DNA of 64,000 nucleotides from an uncultured Prevotellaceae bacterium (lineage in GTDB: Bacteria > Bacteroidota > Bacteroidia > Bacteroidales > Bacteroidaceae), in assembly GCA_902800595.1 (NCBI GenBank), contig CADCFA010000005.1, positions 1 to 64,000 of the forward strand, written 5' to 3'. Below the pieces are notes generated by a model. The model made no database searches. It worked only from the letters and a program-made list of their open reading frames with translations, and was not told where the DNA came from. Shown here piece by piece: positions 10,487 to 22,004 of this stretch. Both the position numbers and the translations under genes were made by a program. Every line of letters begins with the position of its first letter. The stretch's first letter is position 1.

Positions 10487-10532
10487 TATTACTTGTTTTT
10501 AGTTGTTATTTGATATGAATCATTATTTTGGG

Positions 10533-10565
10533 TGTAAAATTACAATATATCTTTTAAACTAGCAA
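10533..10565 (-). promoter_or_regulatory. Predicted arabinose operon promoter with overlapping inverted repeat
   Basis: On the minus strand TTG (10563-10565) is separated by 20 bp from TAATTTTA (10535-10542), one base off the Bacteroidetes -7 consensus TAnnTTTG. The -7 box is embedded in an inverted repeat TGTAA-AA-TTACA (10533-10544, as read on the plus strand). A repressor binding there would block the promoter, so this is a candidate AraR site. The promoter is moderately supported; the operator is a guess from symmetry. Confidence 0.45.
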
Positions 10566-10570
10566 GTAAA

Positions 10571-10617
10571 AATGAAAAAAAATGGCAGCAAAAGTGTATT
10601 GTTTACACTTTGCTGCC
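10571..10617 (-). terminator. Rho-independent terminator of the galactose operon
   Basis: On the minus strand GGCAGCAAAGTGTA pairs with TACACTTTTGCTGCC (one bulge) over a small loop and is followed by ATTTTTTTTC. It lies 51 bp past the galK stop and separates the galactose operon from the arabinose promoter. Confidence 0.9.
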
Positions 10618-10667
10618 GTTATTTAACTTTTATAAACACCAAAAGAGGCGTTTATGTAGTTTCGGAG

Positions 10668-11831
10668 TTAGCAAATTTTGCGTGAACCGTCGCCGATGAC
10701 TACATCATAGACTTTTGGCTCATGACCATACTTTTCATTGAAACGTTTCTTGGCATCAGCAATAAATTTGCTGTAGAGATCATTACGTACGAGATTGATG
10801 GTGCAACCACCGAAGCCTCCGCCCATGATTCGTGAGCCAGTCACACCGTTCTCTTTAGCTATCTCATTTAGGAAGTCAAGCTCTTCGCAAGATACCTCAT
10901 AGTCCTTTGACAGACCTTCGTGTGTCTTGTACATCATCTCGCCAACCTTTTCGTAGTCGCCTTCATTCAAAGCGTCGCAGACCGCTAATACACGGTCTTT
11001 CTCGCCGAGCACGAATTTTGCACGCTTGTAATCCTCTTCGCCTACTTCAGCGCGGACCTCATCAAGCTGCTCCCATGTGCAGTCGCGAAGTGTCTCGAAC
11101 TTACTCTCAGGGTGCTTAGTCTGGATGTGCTTCACCACATTCTCACAACTATTGCGTCGGTCGTTGTAGGGTGAACCTGCCAACTGATGCTTAACGACAG
11201 AATCGAGTAATACCAGACGATAGCCGTCGGGCTTGAATGGGAAGTATTCGAACTCGCGGCTACGGCAGTCAAGACGCATCAGACAGCCAGCCTTGCCAAA
11301 GACGGAAGCAAACTGATCCATGATACCGCAGTTTACACCGCAGTAGTTGTGCTCAGTAGCCTGACCAGCAAGGACCATATCCCACTGAGAAACCTTGTTC
11401 TCTCCAAAGATGTCGTTCAAGCCGCAAGCAAAACAACTCTCCATAGCAGCAGAAGAAGACATTCCAGCTCCTAAAGGTACATCACCGGCAAAAGCAATGT
11501 TAAAACCCTTCACAGGTACACCGAGCTTTTTCATCTCCAGTGCGATACCAAAGATATAACGTGCCCATGAGGCTTTAGGACCATTAGGGTCACTCAGCTT
11601 GAAATCTACGCGATCTTTCAGGTCTATTGCATAAGCCATGACTGTATCCTCAGTGCCATTGGCACGCATCTCAGCCATCACACCCTTATCAACAGCGCCA
11701 GGGAATACAAAACCACCATTATAGTCGGTGTGCTCACCAATGAGGTTAATACGTCCGGGAGATGCATAAACATTACCAGTCTTCCCATCAAAGTGCTTGA
11801 TGAAGCGACTTCTTACAAATTCTATATCCAT
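10668..11831 (-). CDS. galK: Galactokinase
   Basis: GHMP kinase phosphorylating alpha-D-galactose at C1, the entry to the Leloir pathway. The 387-aa protein carries the galactokinase signature GRINLIGEHTDYNGG (residues 27-41), the ATP-binding loop PLGAGMSSSAA, and a C-terminal GGGFGGCTINL motif. It is the last gene of the operon, 15 bp after the permease, and is followed by a strong terminator. No galT or galE is in view. Confidence 0.97.
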   Translation of the reverse strand: MDIEFVRSRFIKHFDGKTGNVYASPGRINLIGEHTDYNGGFVFPGAVDKGVMAEMRANGTEDTVMAYAIDLKDRVDFKLSDPNGPKASWARYIFGIALEMKKLGVPVKGFNIAFAGDVPLGAGMSSSAAMESCFACGLNDIFGENKVSQWDMVLAGQATEHNYCGVNCGIMDQFASVFGKAGCLMRLDCRSREFEYFPFKPDGYRLVLLDSVVKHQLAGSPYNDRRNSCENVVKHIQTKHPESKFETLRDCTWEQLDEVRAEVGEEDYKRAKFVLGEKDRVLAVCDALNEGDYEKVGEMMYKTHEGLSKDYEVSCEELDFLNEIAKENGVTGSRIMGGGFGGCTINLVRNDLYSKFIADAKKRFNEKYGHEPKVYDVVIGDGSRKIC

Positions 11832-11846
11832 ATCTAAGTTTTTTAA

Positions 11847-13169
11847 TCAATCAACCTTGATGTCCTTATTCACGTTCTTACAACCGAGGAGGGCATAATA
11901 GAACATGTATGCCATTCCAATTAGATAGATGAAGTAGCTTGGCATGTAGCCCATGATATCAGCAAAGAAGTTCTGAACTACAGGCAGCACACCACCACCA
12001 ACAACCATCATCATGAAGATACCTGAAGCCTGAGCCGTGTATTTGCCAAGACCTTCAGTGGCAAGGTTGAAAATGCAAGCCCACATCACGGAAGTGCAGA
12101 GACCGCAGAGTACCAATAAGAGGGCACTCATAGGAACAGTTGTCATTTCTACCGAACCTTCTAATATCTTAACCAATGGCATTGTGGCAGTTACGCTCTT
12201 TGGCGTCAGGATGGCTGCAATGATCAGTACCATTCCAATGAAGGTTGTGCAGAGCATCATCTGACGTGAAGACACCTTACCGCCGATGCTACTTGCAATC
12301 ATACGACCTACCAGCATTAACAACCAATACATAGCTGCAACTGCACCACCGATCGTAGCAGCATTGAGTACAGCCTCAGGATTCTCCCAAGCACCGTTGG
12401 CTGAAGTGTCAGACAGATAGAAGTTTAGACCGCCAGGGATACCAACCTCAATACCTACGTAGACGAAGATGGCAATCACACCTAGGAGACAATGACGGAA
12501 CGACCAGGGGGAGTGCTCGAATTTTGTCTCAGAAGTAACCTTACCAAGTTCTGGATCCTGAATAGGAATGAACAACAGGATGATGAAGGCACAAGCAAAG
12601 ACTGTCATAGCGATATACATCACCAAATTGACATCTGCCATCTGGGTAGAAGCTGTCACTGTACCGATAAGGGCACCAACTAGCATTGGAGTCATAGTAC
12701 CAGCAAGCGAGTTCAGTGTGCCACCAATCAGGTTTAGCTGGTTTCCGCGATTTCCGCCGCCGCCAAGTAAGTTCAGCATCGGGTTTACAACAGTATTCAG
12801 GATACAAACTGCAAAACCAGAGATGAAGGCACCAAACAGATAGATGCAAAATCCGGGAATACCTCCTGAGAATCCTGACAAGAATTGGATGAAGACACCC
12901 ACGAAACCTACTGCGATACCAATGAGAGCTGTCTTCTTATAGCCTACCTTCGTAAGCATCTTACCTGCAGGGATACCCATAAACAGATAAGCAAAGAAGT
13001 TCATGAAGTTACCCATGATACCCAACACGTTAGAACCGCCGATTTCGGGCTGGCTCTTCCATATAACGCCAATAGGAGCACCAAGATTCGTTACAAACGA
13101 AATCATTGCATAAAGAAACATCATTGTGATAATCGCAATGATGCTTCCGTTTTGTTTTTGATTACTCAT
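11847..13169 (-). CDS. MFS sugar permease, probable galactose transporter
   Basis: The 440-aa integral inner-membrane protein has about 12 hydrophobic segments. The cytoplasmic loop GKMLTKVGYKKTAL between helices 2 and 3 is MFS-like. The N-terminus resembles the fucose/glucose/galactose permease branch. It is flanked by galM (27 bp upstream) and galK (15 bp downstream), so galactose or galactosides are the likely substrates. Specificity is inferred. Confidence 0.82.
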   Translation of the reverse strand: MSNQKQNGSIIAIITMMFLYAMISFVTNLGAPIGVIWKSQPEIGGSNVLGIMGNFMNFFAYLFMGIPAGKMLTKVGYKKTALIGIAVGFVGVFIQFLSGFSGGIPGFCIYLFGAFISGFAVCILNTVVNPMLNLLGGGGNRGNQLNLIGGTLNSLAGTMTPMLVGALIGTVTASTQMADVNLVMYIAMTVFACAFIILLFIPIQDPELGKVTSETKFEHSPWSFRHCLLGVIAIFVYVGIEVGIPGGLNFYLSDTSANGAWENPEAVLNAATIGGAVAAMYWLLMLVGRMIASSIGGKVSSRQMMLCTTFIGMVLIIAAILTPKSVTATMPLVKILEGSVEMTTVPMSALLLVLCGLCTSVMWACIFNLATEGLGKYTAQASGIFMMMVVGGGVLPVVQNFFADIMGYMPSYFIYLIGMAYMFYYALLGCKNVNKDIKVD

Positions 13170-13196
13170 ATTATATATATATAATGTACGAAATCG

Positions 13197-14288
13197 TTAT
13201 TCTACAACACCAAACTTATAGATGGTTTTCTGCTTGTAGCGCTGACCTGGGTTCAGAACAACACTTGGGAAGTATGGACGGTTAGGTGTATCGGGGAAGT
13301 GTTGTGCTTCCAGACATACGGCTGAGCGATAGGGGAATGTGCAGCCGTTGGCACCTTTGTAACCTGTTGCGAAGTTGGCTGTGTAAAGCTGCATACCTGG
13401 CTCAGTGGTATAGCACTCCAGTGTGCGACCGCTCTTTGGCTCAGTGATTCTTGCAGCAAAGCTCAGTTCACCTTCCTCTTTCTTGTTCAGCACATAGTTA
13501 TGGTCATAGCCATGTCCAAACTTGATCTGCTCGTTGTCAGCATTAATCTCCTTTCCGAAAGTCTTTGGCTTACGGAAGTCGAACGGTGTGCCTTCAACCT
13601 TCAGAATCTCACCTGTAGGAATAGCGGTGGAATCGGTAGGCAGATAGAAGTCTGCGTTGATTTCACAGACCTGATCCTCGATAGTTGGAGTGGGATCTGC
13701 TGTACCGGCCAAGCTGAAGAAGGCATGATGAGTAAGGTTTACGATGGTTTTCTTGTTGGTGGTAGCCAGGTATTCAATCACCAGTTCATTCTGATCGGTG
13801 AAGGTGAATTCAACTGTCACGTCCAACTCTCCAGTGTAGCCTTCCTCTCCGTATGAAGAGATACGGTGCAAAGCTAAAGCGCGAGGTCCCATCTGACGAG
13901 CGTCCCAAACCTTGGCATTGAAGCCTACAGAACCGCCATGAAGATGGTTAGGACCATCGTTGAGAGCCACCTGGTAGTCTTTACCATTAAGGGTGAACTG
14001 ACCCTTGCAGATGCGGTTGCCCCAACGACCTATCAAGGTTGAGAGGTAGGGCTCCTTGCCGCTCATGAGCTGCTGGATACTGTCGTGTCCCTGAATAACG
14101 TTAGCTACTTGACCGTCTTTACCTGGTACCATAATGGCACAGATAGCACCACCATAATTGGAGATTGCCACTTCATAACCTTTACGGTTTCTCAGGATGT
14201 ACAAATCGGTCTTTTTACCGTTGATAGTGGTCTGGAAGTTTTCTCTCTTCAGACCACAAAGATTCGCTGTTTCTGTGATATTTGCCAT
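13197..14288 (-). CDS. galM: Aldose 1-epimerase (galactose mutarotase), cytoplasmic
   Basis: The 363-aa mutarotase has no signal peptide, unlike its paralogue in the arabinose operon. It carries GRWGNRICKGQFTL, GPNHLHGGSVGF with the conserved His, and the EAQHFPDTPN segment characteristic of GalM. As first gene of the galM-permease-galK operon it would supply the alpha-galactose anomer that GalK requires. Start is ATG at 14288. Confidence 0.95.
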   Translation of the reverse strand: MANITETANLCGLKRENFQTTINGKKTDLYILRNRKGYEVAISNYGGAICAIMVPGKDGQVANVIQGHDSIQQLMSGKEPYLSTLIGRWGNRICKGQFTLNGKDYQVALNDGPNHLHGGSVGFNAKVWDARQMGPRALALHRISSYGEEGYTGELDVTVEFTFTDQNELVIEYLATTNKKTIVNLTHHAFFSLAGTADPTPTIEDQVCEINADFYLPTDSTAIPTGEILKVEGTPFDFRKPKTFGKEINADNEQIKFGHGYDHNYVLNKKEEGELSFAARITEPKSGRTLECYTTEPGMQLYTANFATGYKGANGCTFPYRSAVCLEAQHFPDTPNRPYFPSVVLNPGQRYKQKTIYKFGVVE

Positions 14289-14323
14289 ATACTAAATATG
14301 TTTTTAGTTATGTATTTTACGTA

Positions 14324-14345
14324 TTTTCTGCAAAGTAACAGAAAA
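14324..14345 (-). promoter_or_regulatory. Predicted galactose operon -7 box within an inverted repeat
   Basis: The minus strand reads TTACTTTGCA (-7 box TTACTTTG at 14331-14338, one mismatch to TAnnTTTG). It is framed by arms TTTTCTG and CAGAAAA with an 8-bp spacer (14324-14330 and 14339-14345). The symmetry centred on the promoter suggests a repressor site, but no regulator gene is adjacent. No clear TTG is found at -33. Confidence 0.4.
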
Positions 14346-14402
14346 AAAACGAAATGGAAGAATAATCCGACGAAAAAAATGTTTCTTCTGTATTAAAAAA
14401 CG

Positions 14403-15716
14403 CTAAATGCAGTTTTTTAGGAACTCAGAAACCACATAACTGCTACCTCCGATGAACACTAAATCGTTATCATTGGCAGCTTTCTTGGCTGCATCGTAAG
14501 CGCTTGCCACATCAGGATAAGTCTCGCCTTGAAGACCTAATTCATGTCCATAAAGCTTCAACACACCTTCAGAAGCTGAACGCTTGTTGTTAGATTTGGT
14601 AAAATAATAAGTGGCGTCTTTGGGCAGTAAAGCCATGACACCTTGTATGTCTTTATCCTCCACCATACCGAACACAATATGGCGATGCTGACAGGGCACA
14701 TTCTTCAGTTGCTGGCTCAGATATTCCCATCCATGCACGTTATGGCCTGTATCGCAGATGGTTAGTGGCTTTTCTATTACTTTCTGCCAACGACCTTTCA
14801 GGTCGGTCAGATCGCAAACATGCTTGAAACCTTCCCTGATCTCTCTGTTCTTGCAGGGTTCATCGGGAAGCGTTATGACGGGATACATCAGTCCGATTCC
14901 TTCTAGTTGCCTGATGGCGTGGAGAATCGTATTAGCATTCTTCTCCTGATAACTGCCTGAGAGCTCTCCTTCGATGATACCATCATGCACGGTATGATAG
15001 AGCAGGCCAAAAGAGGAAGTATTGCACTCCACCACCTCGGGATGATCTTCTGCAAAGGTGATAGGTGCTGCGTTTTCAGCGGCCATCACCTCAAAGATCT
15101 GACGGGTCTCAGGTGTTGTCTCGCCAATGACCACAGGAGTCTTAGGCTTGATTATGCCTGCTTTCTCCATCGCGATCTGCTCCAGGGTACTGCCTAAGAA
15201 CTGCGTATGGTCGAAACCGATGTTTGTAATGACGGAGAGGGCAGGGGCGATAATGTTTGTGCAGTCCAGTCGTCCACCCATGCCAGTCTCAATCACTGCG
15301 ATATCTACAGCCTTGTCAGCGAAATACTTGAAAGCCATAGCTGTTACCAGCTCAAAGAATGTAGGCTTCAGCGGCTCAAAGAATAACCGCTCTTCTTCCA
15401 CAAAGTTGATGACGTATTCTTCGGGAATTGGACTGCCGTTAATGCGGATGCGCTCAGAGAAATCGACCAAGTGTGGTGAGGTATAAAGCCCCACCTTGTA
15501 GCCACACATCTGAAGGATGGCTGAAATGGTATGTGCACAGGAACCCTTGCCGTTGGTGCCAGCAATATGAATAGTGCGATATTTGCGATGGGGATGATCG
15601 AAGTGCTCATCGAGCTTTAGGCTGTTTTCCAATCCCTCTTTGTAACCACTCGCTCCTTGTCGTTCAAACATGGGCAGTTGATTATATAAATATTCACACG
15701 TTTCCCGATACGTCAT
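14403..15716 (-). CDS. folC: Folylpolyglutamate synthase / dihydrofolate synthase
   Basis: Mur-ligase-family enzyme that joins glutamate to dihydropteroate and extends folate polyglutamates. The 437-aa protein has the P-loop GTNGKGS (residues 53-59), SPHLVDFSERIRING and IETGMGGRLDCTN, all typical of FolC. An AAGGAGG sequence lies 7-13 bases upstream of ATG at 15716, an unusually clear Shine-Dalgarno for this genome. It follows dnaJ by 27 bp and probably shares its transcript. Confidence 0.95.
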   Translation of the reverse strand: MTYRETCEYLYNQLPMFERQGASGYKEGLENSLKLDEHFDHPHRKYRTIHIAGTNGKGSCAHTISAILQMCGYKVGLYTSPHLVDFSERIRINGSPIPEEYVINFVEEERLFFEPLKPTFFELVTAMAFKYFADKAVDIAVIETGMGGRLDCTNIIAPALSVITNIGFDHTQFLGSTLEQIAMEKAGIIKPKTPVVIGETTPETRQIFEVMAAENAAPITFAEDHPEVVECNTSSFGLLYHTVHDGIIEGELSGSYQEKNANTILHAIRQLEGIGLMYPVITLPDEPCKNREIREGFKHVCDLTDLKGRWQKVIEKPLTICDTGHNVHGWEYLSQQLKNVPCQHRHIVFGMVEDKDIQGVMALLPKDATYYFTKSNNKRSASEGVLKLYGHELGLQGETYPDVASAYDAAKKAANDNDLVFIGGSSYVVSEFLKNCI

Positions 15717-15743
15717 ATAGGGCTCCTCCTTCCTTATCCTTGA

Positions 15744-16904
15744 TTAATTAAAATAATTCTTGAAACGTTGGAAAATAGAATCCTTGGTCTGCTTGTCACC
15801 CTTGAAATTGTCGCTGTCGCGGAACTGCTCAAGCGCAGTTTTCTCTTCACGGCTCAAGGTTCGAGGCACATAGACACTGATGTTGACCACCAAGTCACCC
15901 TTACCGTTGCCATAGCCCTGAACAGCAGGCAACCCCTTTCCGCGCAGACGAATGGTCTTACCAGGTTGTGTGCCGTTGTCCAACTTCACTTTCAGCTTCG
16001 TGCCTTCGATGGTGGGAATCTCCACTTCTCCACCAAGTGCAGCCGTTGGGAAGTCTAACAGCAGATTATAGATTAAGTCATTGCCATCGCGCACAAAAGT
16101 GTCATGCTCCTCTTCCTCGATAAATACTTGAATATCGCCGTTGACACCATTACGCTTGCCTGCGTTACCCTTGCCTGGGACGTTGACCACCATGCCTTCT
16201 GCAACACCGGCAGGAATAGTGATTTCGACCACTTCCTCGCCTTTCTTAATGCCAGTACCGCCGCACTCATGACACTTGTTCTTTATCACCTGACCTTCAC
16301 CACCGCAGGCAGGGCACACGCTCTGCTGCTGCATCATTCCAAAGATGCTCTGAGTGGTATGGGTGATATAACCAGAACCATGACAAGTCTGACAGGTCTC
16401 CTTTCCGCTACCGTCTTCAGCGCCAGTGCCGTGGCAATGTTCACAAGGCACATCCTTACGCACCTTGAATTTCTTGGTTACACCTTTGTTGATTTCCTCA
16501 AGGGTGAGTTTCACCTTCAAACGCAGGTCGCTACCCCTGTGCTGCTGCTGACGGCGTGAACCTCCGCCGAAGCCGCCGAAGCCATGACCGCCGAAGATGT
16601 CGCCGAACATAGAGAAGATATCGTCCATGTTCATGGAGGCACCTCCAAATCCGCCGAAATCGAATCCGCTGCCCATGTTCGGACCATCGAAACCGAATTG
16701 GTCATATTGTTGACGAGTTTTCGGATCGTGCAGTACATTATAAGCTTCTGCAGCCTCCTTGAATTTCTCTTCGGCTTCTTTATCGCCTGGGTTACGATCT
16801 GGGTGATACTTGATAGCTATCTTTCGATAGGCTTTCTTGATTTCGTCTTCTGAAGCGTTTTTTGCTACGCCCAGTACCTCGTAGTAGTCGCGTTTCTGTG
16901 CCAT
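15744..16904 (-). CDS. dnaJ: Chaperone DnaJ (Hsp40)
   Basis: Co-chaperone that stimulates DnaK ATPase and delivers unfolded clients. The 386-aa protein has full type I architecture: J domain with HPD at residues 34-36, Gly/Phe-rich linker (about 75-120), four CxxCxGxG zinc motifs ([32 protein letters not shown]), and the C-terminal substrate-binding domain. It is 1 bp from grpE, clearly co-transcribed. dnaK is not in the window. Confidence 0.98.
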   Translation of the reverse strand: MAQKRDYYEVLGVAKNASEDEIKKAYRKIAIKYHPDRNPGDKEAEEKFKEAAEAYNVLHDPKTRQQYDQFGFDGPNMGSGFDFGGFGGASMNMDDIFSMFGDIFGGHGFGGFGGGSRRQQQHRGSDLRLKVKLTLEEINKGVTKKFKVRKDVPCEHCHGTGAEDGSGKETCQTCHGSGYITHTTQSIFGMMQQQSVCPACGGEGQVIKNKCHECGGTGIKKGEEVVEITIPAGVAEGMVVNVPGKGNAGKRNGVNGDIQVFIEEEEHDTFVRDGNDLIYNLLLDFPTAALGGEVEIPTIEGTKLKVKLDNGTQPGKTIRLRGKGLPAVQGYGNGKGDLVVNISVYVPRTLSREEKTALEQFRDSDNFKGDKQTKDSIFQRFKNYFN

Positions 16905-16905
16905 A

Positions 16906-17487
16906 TTATTGTCCTACTGCCACTTTTGCATGGCGAATTACTTTATCATTCAGTTTATAACCTTCCTGCAGACAGTCGATCACCTTGCCTTTCTTGTCCT
17001 CGCCCATACCAGGCACCATAGCCACAGCCTCATGCACGTCGGTATCGAAGTCTGCTTCCTTTGTATCTATCTTACTTACACCTTGAGCTTCCAATGTCTT
17101 CATGAATTTCTGGTGGATGAGTGTCATACCCTCACGCAGCACCTCTGGATCATCGGTCTTGGCACCATTCTCAATGGCGCGCTCCATATCGTCGATGATG
17201 GGTAGAATGGCAGTAATAACTTTTTCACCGCCGTTCAGAATAAGCTCTGTACGCTCTTTCAGCGTACGCTTGCGGTAGTTCTCAAACTCAGCTGCCTTAT
17301 AGAGCAATTGGGTCTTTAGTTCCTCAATCTCTCTCTTAGCTTTCTCCAGCGGGTCTAATTCTTCTTCTTCAGAAGCTGCTTTGCTGTTCTCTCCCTCACT
17401 TTTTGCTTCTGCCTCTTTGGCAGTCTCTTCAACAGGAGTCTCGTCCAAAGTCTCTTCTCCTTCGATGTTGATATCTTTTTCTGTCAT
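16906..17487 (-). CDS. grpE: Nucleotide exchange factor GrpE
   Basis: Releases ADP from DnaK and so completes the Hsp70 cycle with DnaJ. The 193-aa protein has an acidic, disordered N-terminus (about residues 1-55), a long coiled coil containing [12 protein letters not shown], and the C-terminal beta domain ending [11 protein letters not shown]. It is first in grpE-dnaJ-folC. No clear promoter or CIRCE-like element was recognised in the 49 bp upstream. Confidence 0.97.
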   Translation of the reverse strand: MTEKDINIEGEETLDETPVEETAKEAEAKSEGENSKAASEEEELDPLEKAKREIEELKTQLLYKAAEFENYRKRTLKERTELILNGGEKVITAILPIIDDMERAIENGAKTDDPEVLREGMTLIHQKFMKTLEAQGVSKIDTKEADFDTDVHEAVAMVPGMGEDKKGKVIDCLQEGYKLNDKVIRHAKVAVGQ

Positions 17488-17536
17488 AATAGCAATGTTT
17501 TAACGTTCAGAATACCAATATGCAAATTCTGTGCCA

Positions 17537-19159
<1,623 letters not shown>

Positions 19160-19187
19160 TTATATACCTTATTTGTTATTTGGGCTG

Positions 19188-19216
19188 CAAAGTTACATAT
19201 TTTTTCTGATAATCAA
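19188..19216 (-). promoter_or_regulatory. Predicted promoter of the ABC-F gene
   Basis: The minus strand has TTG (19214-19216), 18 bp, then TAACTTTG followed by CA (19188-19195). It matches the Bacteroidetes -33/-7 pattern with slightly short spacing, 37 bp before ATG at 19150. Confidence 0.55.
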
Positions 19217-19241
19217 GCCATTTTCTGAAGAAAACCGCTTT

Positions 19242-20312
19242 TTAGAGCATACCTTTGGTAGAAGGAAGCTCGAAGTGGTAGATGTCACGGCGCACTGCCA
19301 TCTTCAGCGATCGGGCAAGTGCCTTGAAGATGCCCTCGATTTTGTGATGCTCGTTTTGCCCCTCTGCTTTGATGTTCAGGTTCATTTTGGCAGCGTCGCT
19401 GAGACTCTTAAAGAAATGTAAGAACATTTCGGTTGGCATCTCGCCAATCTTCTCACGTTTGAACTCTGCATCCCAAACCAGCCAGGGACGACCACCGAAG
19501 TCGAGTGCTACGCTACAGAGACAGTCGTCCATAGGCAGACAATAGCCGTATCGCTCGATGCCTCGTTTGTTGCCTAATGCCTGAAGGATACATTCACCTA
19601 AGGCGATGGCTGTGTCTTCGATCGTGTGGTGCTCATCAACTTCCAGATCACCTTTCGTGTGAATCATCAGATCCATCATGCCATGCTTGCCGATCTGTTC
19701 CAACATGTGATCAAAGAAACCTAATTCTGTTTGGATGTCGCATTTGCCAGTACCATCGAGATTTACTTTGATGTGTATATCTGTTTCCTTAGTTTTACGA
19801 CTGACTTCGGCAATTCTTTCTCCTGCGAAAAGTATCTCTGCTATTTTATTCCACGTAACACCTTTATCGCTCAAAATCAGTGATTTGCAACCAATGTTTC
19901 GAGCAAAGGTTCTGTCTGTTTCTCTATCGCCGATTACGTAGCTGTTGGTGATGTCATAGTCGGTATTATTGATGTACTTCTCTACCAGCCCGATATTAGG
20001 CTTTCGGGTAGGGGCATTGTCTTCAGGAAAGTGGGGATCGATTAGGATGTCATCGAAGGTGATACCTTCTCCGGCGAGTGTCTGAAGGATGAAATTGTGG
20101 ACGGGCCAGAAGGTGTCTTCAGGGAAAGAATCGGTGCCAAGTCCATCTTGGTTGCTCACCATGACAAACTCAAAATCGAGCTTCTCACGGATGAAGCTGA
20201 GGTTGCGAAACACACCATTGACAAACTTCAATTTCTCAAAGCTGTCAATCTGTTCGTCGGCTGGTTCCTCAATGAGGGTGCCGTCACGGTCTATAAATAA
20301 GATTCGTTTCAT
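19242..20312 (-). CDS. hisB: Histidinol-phosphatase / imidazoleglycerol-phosphate dehydratase
   Basis: Bifunctional histidine biosynthesis enzyme, 356 aa. The N-terminal HAD phosphatase (residues 1-165) shows the catalytic FIDRDGTL and VSNQDGLG. The C-terminal IGPD domain (about 170-356) has [23 protein letters not shown] and the second metal motif NEHHKIEG. No other his gene lies beside it. It overlaps a membrane-protein gene upstream by 29 bp, so it is probably translated from that gene's transcript. Confidence 0.97.
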   Translation of the reverse strand: MKRILFIDRDGTLIEEPADEQIDSFEKLKFVNGVFRNLSFIREKLDFEFVMVSNQDGLGTDSFPEDTFWPVHNFILQTLAGEGITFDDILIDPHFPEDNAPTRKPNIGLVEKYINNTDYDITNSYVIGDRETDRTFARNIGCKSLILSDKGVTWNKIAEILFAGERIAEVSRKTKETDIHIKVNLDGTGKCDIQTELGFFDHMLEQIGKHGMMDLMIHTKGDLEVDEHHTIEDTAIALGECILQALGNKRGIERYGYCLPMDDCLCSVALDFGGRPWLVWDAEFKREKIGEMPTEMFLHFFKSLSDAAKMNLNIKAEGQNEHHKIEGIFKALARSLKMAVRRDIYHFELPSTKGML

Positions 20313-20928
20313 AAGATTCTTTCTTGTTGAAGTTTTGTCTGTCTTTTTCGTGCTGGATCATGGCACCTCTCATCATGTAAAGTGGTCCGATAACAGAGAG
20401 CCAGACGTATGCCTGCAGGAAGCCGGCAATAAGGAATACCACGAGTGTGAGCCATCTCACATTGTCTGGCATGCCACTCGGATCGCCAGAGAGCACACCT
20501 ACCTGATCTTGCCAGTTAGCTGCCATCATGATGATCATGGGAAGTGAGGTGAGCAGGATAAGGATCGAAACGGTAAAGAGACACACGATGGCCACGATGA
20601 GCACTAAACCCGTGCGCCGCAGCCATGTTTTCATGGGGATACGCTCGGTGTTCTCCAGCAGGTTACGCTTGCGGAGCCTTCGCCAGCCTAGAATTAATAA
20701 GAACATGACAGCCACCGTATTCAGCAGCAGGCCAGGCAGTGTTAATTCCATGGATAGGAGTACTGGCAAGGCTGAAGCAGCTGCCGTCAAGACTGCGAAT
20801 ACGATGGCTATCAGCCATGTAGCTCTGAAAATCCGCTTGAAGTTGGAGAAGTAGAAGTGATAGCCGTCACGAATGCAAGCCCTACTGCTCCTGCTTTTTA
20901 AAAGGATGTTTTCACTGTCTTTTTCCAT
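20284..20928 (-). CDS. Integral membrane protein of unknown function
   Basis: The 214-aa protein has about five hydrophobic segments (roughly residues 38-60, 64-80, 100-135 and 165-195) separated by basic stretches such as [10 protein letters not shown] do not recognise a family. An in-frame TTG at 20952 would lengthen it, but that codon lies inside the -7 box TAACTTTG, so ATG at 20928 is chosen. Its 3' end overlaps hisB by 29 bp, suggesting translational coupling, without an evident functional link. Confidence 0.8.
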   Translation of the reverse strand: MEKDSENILLKSRSSRACIRDGYHFYFSNFKRIFRATWLIAIVFAVLTAAASALPVLLSMELTLPGLLLNTVAVMFLLILGWRRLRKRNLLENTERIPMKTWLRRTGLVLIVAIVCLFTVSILILLTSLPMIIMMAANWQDQVGVLSGDPSGMPDNVRWLTLVVFLIAGFLQAYVWLSVIGPLYMMRGAMIQHEKDRQNFNKKESYETNLIYRP

Positions 20929-20949
20929 TGTCTGATTGATTTTTGTGTG

Positions 20950-20957
20950 CAAAGTTA
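20950..20957 (-). promoter_or_regulatory. Predicted -7 box for the membrane protein-hisB unit
   Basis: TAACTTTG followed by CA on the minus strand, 21 bp before ATG at 20928. No good TTG is present at -33. It is divergent from, and 21 bp away from, the plus-strand -7 box at 20979. Confidence 0.5.
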
Positions 20958-20978
20958 CTATTTTTTTATTTTATTTCG

Positions 20979-20986
20979 TATCTTTG
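20979..20986 (+). promoter_or_regulatory. Predicted -7 box for the Gfo/Idh gene group
   Basis: TATCTTTG followed by CA, a full match to TAnnTTTG, 17 bp before ATG at 21004. The -33 region is not recognisable. Confidence 0.55.
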
Positions 20987-21003
20987 CAGCAAAATTTTGC
21001 GAT

Positions 21004-21996
21004 ATGAAGCAGTTAAAATGGGGTTTCATCGGCTGTGGTGAAGTGACAGAGAAGAAAAGCGGTCCTGCCTTTAGTGAGGTTGAGGGCTCGAGCGTTGAGG
21101 CTGTGATGAGTCGCACAGAGCAGCACGCACGCACTTATGCCATCGAGCACGGCATCCGTAAGTGGTACACTGATGCCCAGGAACTCATCGATGACCCCGA
21201 TGTGAATGCTGTTTATGTGGCTACGCCTCCTGCTAGTCATGCCACTTATGCCATCATGGCCATGAAAGCCGGCAAACCTGTGTATGTAGAGAAGCCCTTG
21301 GCTGCCAGTTATGAGGATTGTGCACGTGTGAACCGCATCTCAGAACAGACTGGCATCCCTTGTTTCGTGGCCTACTACCGTCGTTATCTGCCTTATTTCC
21401 AGAAGGTAAAGGACATCGTGCAGAGTGGTAGGATAGGCAAGATCCTGAATGTTCAGATCCGCTATACAGAACCCTTGCGTGCTGCTGATGCAGAGGCTAT
21501 CCAGAAAGGTGAGCCCTTGCCTTGGCGACTGCAGCCCGAGATTGCTGGTGGCGGCTATTTCTATGATATGGCTCCTCATCAGCTTGATCTTTTGCAGGAT
21601 ATGTTTGGTGTGATCCTTGAGGCTCGTGGTATCTGCGCCAATCGGGGCGGACTTTATGAGGCTGAGGACTCTATCAGTGCCTGCTTCAGCTTTGAGAACG
21701 GTCTGCCTGGCAGCGGTTCGTGGTGCTATGTGGCTCATGAGAGTGCCCGTGAGGACTGTATTGAGATTATCGGCACCGAGGGACAGGTAAGCTTCTCAAT
21801 CTTCGATTATAACCCCATCCGCCTGCAGACGAGTGAGGGCGATGAACGCATCATGGTGCCTAATCCGCCCTATGTGCAGTATCCGATCATCAAGGCGGTA
21901 ATTGAGCATCTGCAGGGCCTGAGCGTATGCACGTGCACTAGTGTGTCGGCAACACCTGTCAACTGGGCAATGGATCGTATTTTAGGGAAAATCTGA
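21004..21996 (+). CDS. Gfo/Idh/MocA-family NAD(P)-dependent oxidoreductase
   Basis: The 330-aa protein has an N-terminal Rossmann fold (GFIGCGEVTEKK, residues 7-18) and the family motif VEKPLA (about 95-100), followed by the C-terminal alpha/beta domain with GGYFYDMAPHQLD, whose D and H match the usual catalytic pair. Family members oxidise or reduce sugars and sugar derivatives; the substrate here is unknown. Start is ATG at 21004, downstream of a clear -7 box; a longer in-frame start would precede that promoter. It heads a tight plus-strand run with DUF4421, DUF1460 and YkvA genes. Confidence 0.9.
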   Translation: MKQLKWGFIGCGEVTEKKSGPAFSEVEGSSVEAVMSRTEQHARTYAIEHGIRKWYTDAQELIDDPDVNAVYVATPPASHATYAIMAMKAGKPVYVEKPLAASYEDCARVNRISEQTGIPCFVAYYRRYLPYFQKVKDIVQSGRIGKILNVQIRYTEPLRAADAEAIQKGEPLPWRLQPEIAGGGYFYDMAPHQLDLLQDMFGVILEARGICANRGGLYEAEDSISACFSFENGLPGSGSWCYVAHESAREDCIEIIGTEGQVSFSIFDYNPIRLQTSEGDERIMVPNPPYVQYPIIKAVIEHLQGLSVCTCTSVSATPVNWAMDRILGKI

Positions 21997-22004
21997 CTCT
22001 GGCG

